This document shows positions 33,855 to 41,542 of a DNA stretch of 41,542 nt, piece after piece. The translations under genes and the position numbers were made by a program. The notes below the pieces were generated by a model, which saw nothing but the letters and a program-made list of their open reading frames with translations, searched no databases and had not been told where the DNA came from. Position 1 is the stretch's first letter, and the number at the start of each line of letters is the position of its first letter. Origin of the DNA: an uncultured Ruminococcus sp. (GTDB taxonomy: Bacteria > Bacillota > Clostridia > Oscillospirales > Acutalibacteraceae); the NCBI GenBank assembly GCA_902765855.1, contig CACXBF010000024.1, forward strand, positions 1 to 41,542, written 5' to 3'.

Positions 33855-35585
33855 CTATTCACTATATCCCCAAGCGTGCAAGCCGTTTCCGAGGTCAATA
33901 TCCGTTACATTATGCCCAAAGAGCTGATTGCAAGTAAAGTTATTGCTTAAATTTAAGCCGCCCTCCTCTGTATATCTAAGCTTATTTACATATACTTTTT
34001 GACTTTTGTCATACACGCTCCAAGTCATTGCGTCGCCGTCTATCAAGTCAAATGTAAGACCATACTGCCCAGTATCGCCGCCACGAATACCTATTTGACC
34101 TATCTCAGTATCACCACGCCAAAATTTTATGCCGTCTTTGCTTACTGTCATAAGCTTGTTACCGCCGCTGTTATTAACCGTGATAGTATTATTTACACTG
34201 TCTAATTTCATTGTTCCATCATCAGACACAAGCACGCCGTTTTCCATTTTCCAACCAGCAATAGAGCCTATTGTAGCAATAATTTTAATGCCTTGTAAGA
34301 CACCTGTTGTGATACAATCTGCAACGATAGCGCCGTCCATAGTCATAGCAAGCGGAAAAGGACCATTATAGCCATTGTTACTAAATCCCAAGCCATTCAC
34401 ATTAAATCGCCACATCTTTGTAGCTGTGTTTATGTCTGGTGTATTCATAATAAGCAATTCTGACGGCTTTTCAGACGGATTTAGTACAACATATCCGCCA
34501 CTTGCACCTGTGATTAGTGCTGTTGCAGTTTCTATTGCTTTTTGCCAAACACTTGGCTGTTTATCTACGGTTGTGCTTATCTGATTAATTCTCGTAGTAT
34601 TATCAATGAGCTTTCTTGAGATTTTTTCAGGCGAGGTTGAAAGAGTAACAGTGTTGTTGAGCGGTTCGTTTGGATATTCTTTAATTTCAACAACTGTATG
34701 CTCAAGGCGTTTATTTCTTCTGCGGTCAATAAGTGTAATTACACTGTTAAGCCTTATGTAAAATTCAGAATATTCTATCTTATTAAGCCTTGCAAGGTCG
34801 ATAATTTCACACACATAAGACCGTTCCGGCAGAGCTAATTCTTTTAGCTTTTCCTGAGCGTCCGCAAGTAAACTTTCAGCCTTCGTATATCTTTCATCTC
34901 TCCAAACGGTTGCAATAACCTTATTGCTATAAGAGTTATTATCAATATATTCTTTTCCGTTGTTAATTTTGGCAAAAGATAACCCGTCTTTGCCATAAGC
35001 ATAAAGACGGGTAGCAAAGCCACTTGAAGAACCTTTGAAAGTCAGCTCTTTCAAGTTTAGTTCATCGCTGAAAAATACATTATTTGCAAGTGTTGTTGGA
35101 ACGGAAACATTAAGTATTTTGTGTATATTATCTACATCAAAAGATACATTGTACATAGTTTTATTTGTACAATTATTAACAATATCAAGTGGTGTAACAT
35201 CTGTTAAATCAAAACTGCGTTTTGCAGTAACAAGGCCTGCACCTACCACACTCCAGCCTGTGCCGTCAAGTGCCGTAGACATAGCTTGAGCAAAGCTTAT
35301 AGTATCATACTTAAAGGTGCTGAATATCTTGCCTTTTAGCTCATCAAGGTCGATTTCAGCATTAACAGTAGCTGTTGTTCTGCGTTCATTTATACTCTTG
35401 ATGTTGTAATATGTACCATCGTATTCAATGCGTTCTTCTTCAGCTATCAGGCGATATTCTGAATTTTGCGGTGATATATCAAACTGCATTGTTTTACTGC
35501 CGCCAAGCGATGATGTTATACACCAATTTGATATGCACGATAGCGGATAAACTTTCCCTCCGCTGTATAATTTCATTGCTTTCAT
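33855..35585 (-). CDS. Phage tail endopeptidase / tail-associated (Tal) protein
   Basis: A 576-aa protein. The N-terminal ~350 residues match the Prophage_tail/endopeptidase-tail region (gp27-like hub: strands, then KLYSGGKVYPL, the IEYDGTYYNIKSI segment and the LDRRRNKRLEHTVVEIKEYP-type stretch). The C-terminal region (TGASGGYVVLNPSEKPSELLIM, then KMWRFNVNGLGFSNNG) is typical of phage minor structural proteins. It would form the tip hub under the distal tail protein. GAGGTGA precedes the ATG; a 9-bp gap separates it from Dit. Confidence 0.8.
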   Translation of the reverse strand: MKAMKLYSGGKVYPLSCISNWCITSSLGGSKTMQFDISPQNSEYRLIAEEERIEYDGTYYNIKSINERRTTATVNAEIDLDELKGKIFSTFKYDTISFAQAMSTALDGTGWSVVGAGLVTAKRSFDLTDVTPLDIVNNCTNKTMYNVSFDVDNIHKILNVSVPTTLANNVFFSDELNLKELTFKGSSSGFATRLYAYGKDGLSFAKINNGKEYIDNNSYSNKVIATVWRDERYTKAESLLADAQEKLKELALPERSYVCEIIDLARLNKIEYSEFYIRLNSVITLIDRRRNKRLEHTVVEIKEYPNEPLNNTVTLSTSPEKISRKLIDNTTRINQISTTVDKQPSVWQKAIETATALITGASGGYVVLNPSEKPSELLIMNTPDINTATKMWRFNVNGLGFSNNGYNGPFPLAMTMDGAIVADCITTGVLQGIKIIATIGSIAGWKMENGVLVSDDGTMKLDSVNNTITVNNSGGNKLMTVSKDGIKFWRGDTEIGQIGIRGGDTGQYGLTFDLIDGDAMTWSVYDKSQKVYVNKLRYTEEGGLNLSNNFTCNQLFGHNVTDIDLGNGLHAWGYSE

Positions 35586-35593
35586 AATTCACC

Positions 35594-36331
35594 TCATATA
35601 AATGTAGGATAATATTCAGTCACGAACTCAACTTTTACCGGTGTAGAATGTTGAGCTATGTATGTGTTTTTGCCCGGGCGTAATTTTGGAAATTCTACAA
35701 CATTGGAATCTCCGAAAGCGTTAAACCCGTTTTTTGTAACCTTGCAATTTATACCGTCAAGCATAATAACATCTCCTGAATTAACCTTATCCATAGAGTA
35801 AGAAACCGAATCAGAACCATATGACATAATAAATTGAAGCCTTGTATTATCGCTGCACCCTGTGATAGTTGCTGTTATTCTGCAATCTGTATCAACTGTT
35901 GATGAGCAGTGTAGTTCCGAACCTTTTATAGTCGCTAATGATAAATGCCTTATGCCTGTGAATGAATATGTAACTTCAAGGCAATTACCATCAAAGCTTT
36001 CATTACTTATCGAATTAAGTACGCACCTGTAAAAATATCCGTCTGGCAACGATATATCAACGACATTTCCGAACAGAAGATTATCGAATCTTGATTTTTG
36101 CAACGCTACTGTGTGCATTTTAGCGAGCATACCATTTTGCTGTGTTTGAGGTTTAAAAACAAGTACGGTACTTATAGCTCGTTGTCCGTAGTCAGTATGA
36201 AAAAGCTTAGGGAAATTAGCATTATAGCTTGTGCCTGTTGCTATTGTTAATTCAGTACCGCCAATACTAAAACTTAATAGCCTGGCACCGTATTCTGCAA
36301 TGTTATTATTATCAATCATCATTTCAACCAA
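35594..36331 (-). CDS. Phage distal tail (Dit) protein
   Basis: About 245 aa, between the tape measure and Tal genes, exactly where Dit is found in siphophages of Firmicutes. The content is beta-rich and ends with the galectin-like strand pattern GKNTYIAQHSTPVKVEFVTEYYP, typical of phage_tail distal proteins. The start is uncertain: GTG at 36340 overlaps the tape-measure stop, TTG at 36331 is six bases from AAAGGGGTG (chosen), and ATG at 36322 is further. Confidence 0.72.
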   Translation of the reverse strand: MVEMMIDNNNIAEYGARLLSFSIGGTELTIATGTSYNANFPKLFHTDYGQRAISTVLVFKPQTQQNGMLAKMHTVALQKSRFDNLLFGNVVDISLPDGYFYRCVLNSISNESFDGNCLEVTYSFTGIRHLSLATIKGSELHCSSTVDTDCRITATITGCSDNTRLQFIMSYGSDSVSYSMDKVNSGDVIMLDGINCKVTKNGFNAFGDSNVVEFPKLRPGKNTYIAQHSTPVKVEFVTEYYPTFI

Positions 36332-36336
36332 GTTTA

Positions 36337-39300
36337 TCACCCCTTTATAAATGCCAGTTCCTCATCAATATAAGGTACCGTAGCCACCGCAAACTCTCTG
36401 CCGTCAATGTTTATGTGAGTTGTTATATTTCCGCTTGCTTTTACAGAGCTGTTACTATCTGATTGAGTATCATAGTTATTAGCATTTTTTGTTGCTACAC
36501 TTAAACCTATCTCTCCTGCTTGTGCAAATACAGCTGTTTTCAGCCTTGCCGTCATTTCAGCGTTGGTATCAAGCATTATATCGTTGTTTAAGCCTTTTGA
36601 CATAGTTCCTGATACAGAGTCAGCTAAATCTTTAGCTATACTTGTAAGATTTCTAGCTCTATCCTTTAAGCCGAGTTCCAAGCCTTCAACTGTAAAACGA
36701 CCAAGCTTTGCCATTAATCTCGATGGGGAATGTTGGTCCATATCTGTTTTGTATGTACTTTCAATTACGGAAGCAACAACATTCATAGCTCTAGATAAAA
36801 TAGGAATCTTTGATATAACACCATTTTTTAATCCTTCAACTATGTTAGCACCGTTTTCTTTCATTTTTTTAGCAAAAGAATATCCTAATGGATTTTCAAA
36901 TGCTAAAGCAGCTGCTTTTCCTTGTTCATACATTTCAGTCGGCAAACCGTCCAAAGAATTGATTAGTTTATCATAGGTATCACCCATTTTTTTCTTGACA
37001 TCATCAGGAAGATTTTTAATAGACTCTCTAATGTTATATGCCATATAAGCGGTATCGTCTGAAATTTTGCCGCCGCTTTCATATGTCGTTTTGACAAGCC
37101 CAGCCCAATCGCCTATTTGTGTCATTGTAGCTTCATCAAGATTGTTTACAATATCATCAAGAATAGCTCCTGTGTCTGTTTCATAATCCTCCCAAACTTT
37201 TTTTGTATTAGCAGAATATTGTTCTTGATTTATTTGTCCAACTTCTAATAAATCGTGATAACCGCCTATTCTCTTGCCAGCTCGAATATACGCTTCATCA
37301 AACGCTTTAGTTGCTTTATTGTTATTGGATATAAACTTATCTGTGCCTGTAATAAGTTTAGTATAATGATTGGTGATGAGTGCTTCCGTCTGCCCACATT
37401 TTTCTTTTGCGGCTTTTATAGCCTCTTCTTTAGCTTTCCAAGCTGCATTTTTTTCATTTTCATAAGCTTTTTTAGTTATTGCTCCAGCTTTATATTCTTT
37501 AGTAGCTAATTGATATCTTTTTTTGTACTGTTCCTCGGCGGCAGTTATAACTTTATCACGAGCTTCCTCTGCACCTTTTGTATAAGTTTTTGATTGCTCT
37601 GAATATTCCTCTGGTGTACCTTTAAACTTAGATATAAATTCCTGTGCTATACCATTAGCTGTTGTTTGATATTCGCTTTGCAATTCAAGTTCCTTATCAG
37701 CAAGCTCTTTTTGCTTTTTCATAAGATTGTCAAGTTCTTCAATTTCTTTCTGCGTAAGCTCTTTTCTGCCAGTTGAATATCCGCTACATATTTTATCTAT
37801 ACGAGTTTGAACATCGGTCATATCCTTTTCAAGATTTTTCTTTGTGTCTTCAGGAATTATCAAACTTTCATCGAAACCATCAAGAGAGCTTGTAGCATTA
37901 TCAATACCGTCTCGGCATTTGTCCATAGCTTCAGTAATACCGCTTAATTTATCGCCATAATTTTCTGCTATTTTTCTTGTATTTTCTGCCGCTATATTAT
38001 AATTATCTTGTGCCTCGTTTAATGCTTCTGTATCTCCACTTGTCTGACTTAGCCACCCACATAACGCTGTTAGTCCTGTCACTAACCCTTCGATAAGAGT
38101 TATAGCAGCACCTATAGGATTTGCTGACATTGCCGCATTAAAACCTAACTGCGCTATTTTTGCAAGTTCTACAGTTCCTTTATATATTTTAATTGCAGAA
38201 ACTACTGTTAAAATTGCGGGTCCTATAATATTAAGATTACTACAAAGGAATTCTAATACTTTAACAAGAGGAGGTACTACCTTGCTTGCCATATCAGTTA
38301 TTACTTTTGCAAGTGTTCCTATAAATTTAGTTACAGACTGTATAGCTTTTTTCAAACTATTGCTATTAAAGAACTTCGTTATAGCTTCTATGCACTTTTT
38401 TACGGGGGCTTGTACTTCCTTGGGTAATAGAGAGACAAGCCCGTCTGTAATAGCCTTAACAATTTCTTTAGCGGCTGTTAATAACTTGTCTTTATTATTT
38501 TTGACGGATTTTATAAATGATTGTATAAGTGCGACTACGCCTCTTACAACAGTTCCTGCATTGTTTGCAAGGTTCACAATGCCGTTTACGATAGAGTCGA
38601 TTATAGATTCTCCCGCTTTCAGCAATTCGCTTTCATTTGAACTTATTGCGAGTATCAAATTTTCGATTATAGCGACTGCTCCGTCAATAAGTTCAGAGCC
38701 ATAGCCTGCAAAATTTATAATACCTTCAATAATCGCTTGCACTATACTTCGTCCTGCATTAAGTAGTCTTGAGCTGTTATTCCTAATGCCATTTGCAAAA
38801 CTATCAATAAATTGCAGTGCAGAATCAATCATCTTCGGAGCATTTTCCGCTGCTTTGGTAGCGATTTCTCCGAAGATGTCACCAGCCGTTTTCACTGCTC
38901 CCTGCAAGCCACCATCTGTGAAAGCTTTTGAAAGTTTATCAATATATTTTGTTCCAAGCTGTACAGCATTGCGAAGGTCTGTATCTAAAGTTTCATAAAT
39001 TGTTATACCGAAACCCTCAAGAGCTGATTTTGCAATCGTAATATCACCTTTGAGATTATCGTTAAGGGTATCAGCCATTTTCTTTGCTGCACCGTCGGCG
39101 TTGCTAATGCTATTAGTTAGTTTGTTAAAATCAGTGTCACTTGCGTTTATTATAGCAAGCATACCCGACATAGCTTCTTTTCCAAAAAGTGTTGATGCAG
39201 CCGCTGCTTTTTCAGTTTCTGAAAGTTTTCCAAACTTTTCTCGTAACTGTATAATAATATCTCTCAGACCTAAAGCATTGCCATTACTGTCGGTCATAGA

Positions 39301-40080
39301 TATACCAAGTTTGCTCATTTCGCTTGCCATACTTTTTGTTGGTGATGCCAAATTAGATAAAGCAGTTTTTAGGCTTGTACCTGCCATTGAGCCTTTTACA
39401 CTTGCATTAGCCATTAGACCAAGTGCAAGTGAAACATCTTCAATGGAATAATTCATAGAGCCAGCGAGAGGTGCCACATACTTAAAGCTTTCGCCAAGCA
39501 TTGAAACATTTGTATTAGCAGAACTTGAAGTTGTAGCTAAAACATCTGCAAAATGTGTGCTATCTTTTGCAGAAAGTCCAAACGCTGTAAGAGCATCTGT
39601 TACAATATCTGATGTGGTCGCAAGGTCTAAGCCATCGGCAGCAGACAAATTCATTATACCGTCAATACCATCAAGCATAGACTTAGTGTTCCAGCCAGCC
39701 ATAGCCATATACTGAAAAGCTTCCGCAGATTCAGTTGCCGAAAACTTTGTAGTTGCTCCCATCTCTTTCGCTTTATCCGTAAGGGAGTGAAGGTCATTTC
39801 CAGTTGCGCCGGATATAGATGATACTTTCGACATAGCCGCTTCAAAATCCATTCCTACCCTTGTAGCTGCTGTACCTATAGTTCCGATTCCTGCTGAAAC
39901 TGTCGCTACTGATGTTGTTACTACTGATGTAAATTTTCCAATCATATCAGTAGCTTTAGAGGTCACTGTACCTACTGTTCCTACACCAGTTTTAGCAAGT
40001 TTTTTTAATTTGGATAAGCCAACAGAAAAACCGTTGCTGTCAATCTTAGTATCAAATTTCAAACTTCCGTCATAGCTCAT
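36337..40080 (-). CDS. Phage tail tape measure protein (TP901 type)
   Basis: A 1247-aa protein. Residues about 70-400 match the TP901 core (MDFEAAMSKVSSISGATG, TTKFSATESAEAFQYMA), followed by hydrophobic amphipathic repeats (about 430-680), a long coiled coil (about 700-930, Lys/Glu/Ala-rich), and a C-terminal DQHSPSRLMAKLG motif. At about 0.15 nm per residue it predicts a tail near 185 nm. AGGTGAG precedes the ATG. No promoter fits between the toxin terminator and this gene, so expression would depend on read-through. Confidence 0.9.
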   Translation of the reverse strand: MSYDGSLKFDTKIDSNGFSVGLSKLKKLAKTGVGTVGTVTSKATDMIGKFTSVVTTSVATVSAGIGTIGTAATRVGMDFEAAMSKVSSISGATGNDLHSLTDKAKEMGATTKFSATESAEAFQYMAMAGWNTKSMLDGIDGIMNLSAADGLDLATTSDIVTDALTAFGLSAKDSTHFADVLATTSSSANTNVSMLGESFKYVAPLAGSMNYSIEDVSLALGLMANASVKGSMAGTSLKTALSNLASPTKSMASEMSKLGISMTDSNGNALGLRDIIIQLREKFGKLSETEKAAAASTLFGKEAMSGMLAIINASDTDFNKLTNSISNADGAAKKMADTLNDNLKGDITIAKSALEGFGITIYETLDTDLRNAVQLGTKYIDKLSKAFTDGGLQGAVKTAGDIFGEIATKAAENAPKMIDSALQFIDSFANGIRNNSSRLLNAGRSIVQAIIEGIINFAGYGSELIDGAVAIIENLILAISSNESELLKAGESIIDSIVNGIVNLANNAGTVVRGVVALIQSFIKSVKNNKDKLLTAAKEIVKAITDGLVSLLPKEVQAPVKKCIEAITKFFNSNSLKKAIQSVTKFIGTLAKVITDMASKVVPPLVKVLEFLCSNLNIIGPAILTVVSAIKIYKGTVELAKIAQLGFNAAMSANPIGAAITLIEGLVTGLTALCGWLSQTSGDTEALNEAQDNYNIAAENTRKIAENYGDKLSGITEAMDKCRDGIDNATSSLDGFDESLIIPEDTKKNLEKDMTDVQTRIDKICSGYSTGRKELTQKEIEELDNLMKKQKELADKELELQSEYQTTANGIAQEFISKFKGTPEEYSEQSKTYTKGAEEARDKVITAAEEQYKKRYQLATKEYKAGAITKKAYENEKNAAWKAKEEAIKAAKEKCGQTEALITNHYTKLITGTDKFISNNNKATKAFDEAYIRAGKRIGGYHDLLEVGQINQEQYSANTKKVWEDYETDTGAILDDIVNNLDEATMTQIGDWAGLVKTTYESGGKISDDTAYMAYNIRESIKNLPDDVKKKMGDTYDKLINSLDGLPTEMYEQGKAAALAFENPLGYSFAKKMKENGANIVEGLKNGVISKIPILSRAMNVVASVIESTYKTDMDQHSPSRLMAKLGRFTVEGLELGLKDRARNLTSIAKDLADSVSGTMSKGLNNDIMLDTNAEMTARLKTAVFAQAGEIGLSVATKNANNYDTQSDSNSSVKASGNITTHINIDGREFAVATVPYIDEELAFIKG

Positions 40081-40100
40081 ATTCTCACCTACTTTTTTGC

Positions 40101-40133
40101 AAAATAAAAGCGCACACCATTTCTGATGTACGC
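40101..40133 (-). terminator. Terminator of the yefM-yoeB operon
   Basis: In RNA: GCGTACATCA, loop GAAA, TGGTGTGCGC (10-bp stem with G-U pairs, 40110-40133), then TTTTATTTT. It lies 21 nt before the tape measure start. Confidence 0.78.
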
Positions 40134-40154
40134 TCGAGTGTTAAATTTTAATAA

Positions 40155-40430
40155 TTAAAATTCATAGTGTGACCACATAGATATTATTTTTACTGTCTTT
40201 TCTTCCTCATAAACCATATATACAAGCCTGTGCTGTGAATTAATTCTGCGTGAATAGCATTGTTTGAGATTTCCGACAAGCCTTTCATATGGTGGAGGAT
40301 TTTTATACGGATTTTCTGCTATAAGTTCAAGAAGATTGCTGACATTCTTTTTTAAAGCTGGATATTGCTTAATCTTTTCTTTATCTTTTTGGGCTGATTT
40401 AGTAATCATAATTTTATAATTACCATTCAA
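40155..40430 (-). CDS. yoeB: YoeB-family mRNA interferase toxin
   Basis: About 91 aa. It has the YoeB/RelE fold pattern: KIMITKSAQKDKEKIK, AENPYKNPPPYERL, YSRRINSQHRLVYMVYE and the terminal catalytic pair in MWSHYEF (compare Glu46, Arg65, His83, Tyr84 of E. coli YoeB). It cleaves ribosome-bound mRNA at the A site. The start is likely TTG at 40430, ten bases from GAGGAG and overlapping the antitoxin by 11 bp; the first ATG (40409) lacks a ribosome site and would remove part of the first beta strand. Confidence 0.88.
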   Translation of the reverse strand: MNGNYKIMITKSAQKDKEKIKQYPALKKNVSNLLELIAENPYKNPPPYERLVGNLKQCYSRRINSQHRLVYMVYEEEKTVKIISMWSHYEF

Positions 40431-40659
40431 ATTCTTCACACTCCTCAAGCGGAGTATTTACCCCATCTTCAAGTTTTTCTTTTATTCCTGGAATAGAGGT
40501 AAGATAAAGAGTTTCCATAAGACTGTTATACTCGCTTTCGCTTATAAGAACCGCATTACCATTCTTAGTATTGATATTCACAGGTTCATTATACTTAATG
40601 GTTTGTTCTATAAGCTCAAAAAGTTGCTTTCTGAAATTTGTTGCGTTTGTATTAATCAT
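40420..40659 (-). CDS. yefM: YefM/Phd-family antitoxin
   Basis: A 79-aa protein with the Phd/YefM N-terminal DNA-binding domain (NATNFRKQLFELIEQ, then NAVLISESEYNSLMETLYL) and an acidic C-terminus (LEECEEFEW) that wraps the toxin. It neutralises YoeB and represses the operon. GGAGGTG precedes the ATG at 40659 by 7 nt. Confidence 0.9.
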   Translation of the reverse strand: MINTNATNFRKQLFELIEQTIKYNEPVNINTKNGNAVLISESEYNSLMETLYLTSIPGIKEKLEDGVNTPLEECEEFEW

Positions 40660-40679
40660 TTTCTGCACCTCCATTTATA

Positions 40680-40718
40680 TTATATGTACATTATAGCGTA
40701 CATATAAGTAAAAATCAA
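40680..40718 (-). promoter_or_regulatory. yefM-yoeB promoter with overlapping palindromic operator
   Basis: Minus strand: TTGATT (40713-40718), 17 bp, TATAAT (40690-40695). The -10 is embraced by TTATATGTAC (40680-40689) and GTACATATAA (40698-40707), a perfect 10-bp inverted repeat; a TGTACA hexamer (40685-40690) matches the core reported for the E. coli yefM operator. Confidence 0.8.
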
Positions 40719-40740
40719 GAGGTTTTTTCAATTTCTTAAG

Positions 40741-40769
40741 GAAGAAAGCACCCTCAAGCGAGAGTGCTT
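40741..40769 (-). terminator. Terminator of the lipoprotein gene
   Basis: AAGCACcCTC (40746-40755), loop AAGC, GAGaGTGCTT (40760-40769), one mismatch; on the minus strand a pyrimidine-rich run follows. Confidence 0.6.
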
Positions 40770-40834
40770 TTAGAAGCTGAATATTTTTATTTTTCTTCAA
40801 TAACTTTAGCTATGTAAGATACAAACTAATATGA

Positions 40835-41481
40835 TTATTGCATTGCAGTTTCCATATAAGCATCACTGATTTTTCCTGCTTCATCCATATAAACATCTTG
40901 TAATTTTTTAGCCCATTTTTCATAGTTACTATAACTATCGTTTGTATCAAGCTATCAATATCACCAATATAATTAGCTGCTTCCTTATTATACTCGGAAA
41001 CAAGTTTCGGAGTTGCAGATTTAATTTTTTCCGAATATTCATCTAATATTGATTGATATGAACTTGATGTAACTGTTTCAGAACTTTCTTCTTTTGAAGA
41101 CTTCACCTTAGAGTGTTCTACATTTTTAGATGATTCAGATTTTGAAGATTTGACTTTTGAACTTACCTGTTTAGACGATTCTGGCTTTAGTATTTCGGAA
41201 TCTGAATTTTCAAATTCAAATGTTTCAGAATTAGAAATGATTCCATCCATACTGCTACTCGCCTCATCTATTTCATTTCTCGCATTACTCATTCCACTTG
41301 CAATGCCCCCTAGAGCAGACGCAAAGCGTTCAACAGCCGCCGATTTTTCCTTTTCAGCCTCAGAAAGTTCAGATTGTGTCTTCTCAAGTTCTAATTGAGC
41401 CTCGGATTTTCCGTTGCACCCGGCAAATACCGATAAGACCAATAAAGCCACTAAAATAGTTGAAATCGTTCTCTTTTTCAC
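40835..41481 (-). pseudogene. Ser-rich lipoprotein gene with a frameshift near its 3' end
   Basis: The product starts at a GTG (41481, after AAGGGGTG), MKKRTISTI, with a lipobox VFAGC (Cys22), so it is a predicted lipoprotein. A coiled coil (EAQLELEKTQSELSEAEKEK) and a Ser/Lys-rich segment (about 95-140) follow. In the main frame the C-terminus becomes Lys/Met-rich nonsense after ...YIGDIDSL; in the neighbouring frame the same DNA reads DTNDSYSNYEKWAKKLQDVY and continues to ...YMETAMQ with a stop at 40835-40837. One base appears to be lost near 40948-40952. It could be a real mutation, a programmed shift or an assembly error. Function unknown; a -10 TATAAT lies at 41515-41520. Confidence 0.7.
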
Positions 41482-41542
41482 AAAAATACACCCCTTATTA
41501 GTTATTTTGTAGATATTATACACCAAATAACTGCAAAAGTAA

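Larger units (their letters stand above)
32173..40080 (-). mobile_element. Prophage remnant: isolated siphovirus tail module
   Basis: Six tightly packed minus-strand genes in standard tail order: tape measure, distal tail, Tal/endopeptidase, a BppU-N-like protein and two tail-tip proteins, with overlaps or gaps under 15 nt. No major tail protein, tail chaperones, capsid, portal, terminase, integrase, holin or lysin is next to it. The upstream side is cut exactly before the tape measure gene by a toxin-antitoxin operon. I saw no att direct repeats. Confidence 0.75.

Noticed and set aside
38282-38704. 140-codon plus-strand frame opposite the tape measure gene, with several similar ones nearby
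   Set aside because: Shadow frames produced by the Ala/Ser/Ile-rich tape measure sequence; no start signals or family features.

Overview
The window looks like chromosome from a low-GC Gram-positive anaerobe of the class Clostridia, most likely a gut Ruminococcaceae/Oscillospirales relative. The reasons are AT-rich DNA, strong AGGAGG-type ribosome sites, consensus sigma-A promoters with 17-bp spacers, Firmicutes gene orders (tig-clpP-clpX, rplS-lepB-rbgA-rnhB-yraN, der-plsY, yceD-rpmF), and B12-dependent MetH with a separate reactivation protein. Taxonomy is inferred from gene content only.

Positions 1-7000: the 3' end of a GH25/LysM cell-wall lysozyme (+) converges on a ClpE-like unfoldase. 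Then come pgsA behind a CvpA-type membrane gene, rpsT, a TagH-like ABC ATPase without its permease, and on the + strand a lone PduL-type phosphotransacylase. Positions 7100-12700 (all -): a 50-aa membrane protein, plsY-der, rpmF-yceD under a perfect consensus promoter with a two-hairpin leader, a pair of half-length TauE/SafE transporters, and a KtrB/TrkH potassium transporter. Positions 12800-19700: a large secreted CAP-domain protein with three 92-residue repeats, then the protein quality-control operon tig-clpP-clpX, then a metallophosphoesterase. Positions 19800-25450: one compact run, rplS-lepB-rbgA-rnhB-yraN-dipeptidase-thrC, starting from a promoter and a structured rplS leader.

Positions 25450-32170: a multi-hairpin intergenic repeat, a VWA/DUF2201-like protein and an LRR protein (a pair usually seen with a MoxR ATPase, which is absent here), a divergent promoter region with a 25-bp perfect palindrome, and then a + strand methionine block: standalone MetH reactivation domain, XRE regulator, and MetH without its own reactivation domain. 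Positions 32173-40080 (-): an isolated siphophage tail module (tape measure, distal tail, tail endopeptidase/Tal and three tail-tip proteins). No capsid, packaging, integration or lysis genes sit beside it. It is bounded on one side by the metH terminator and on the other by a YefM/YoeB toxin-antitoxin operon with a recognisable TGTACA operator. The window ends in a lipoprotein gene that carries a frameshift.

No CRISPR array, rRNA, tRNA or insertion sequence was seen. The most unusual items are the tail-only remnant with its flanking toxin-antitoxin operon, the dispersed composite hairpin repeat, the palindrome-bearing divergent promoter, the mutually exclusive hairpins in the yceD-rpmF leader, and the incomplete VWA/LRR locus. 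Nothing here can be shown from sequence alone to be a wholly new system.
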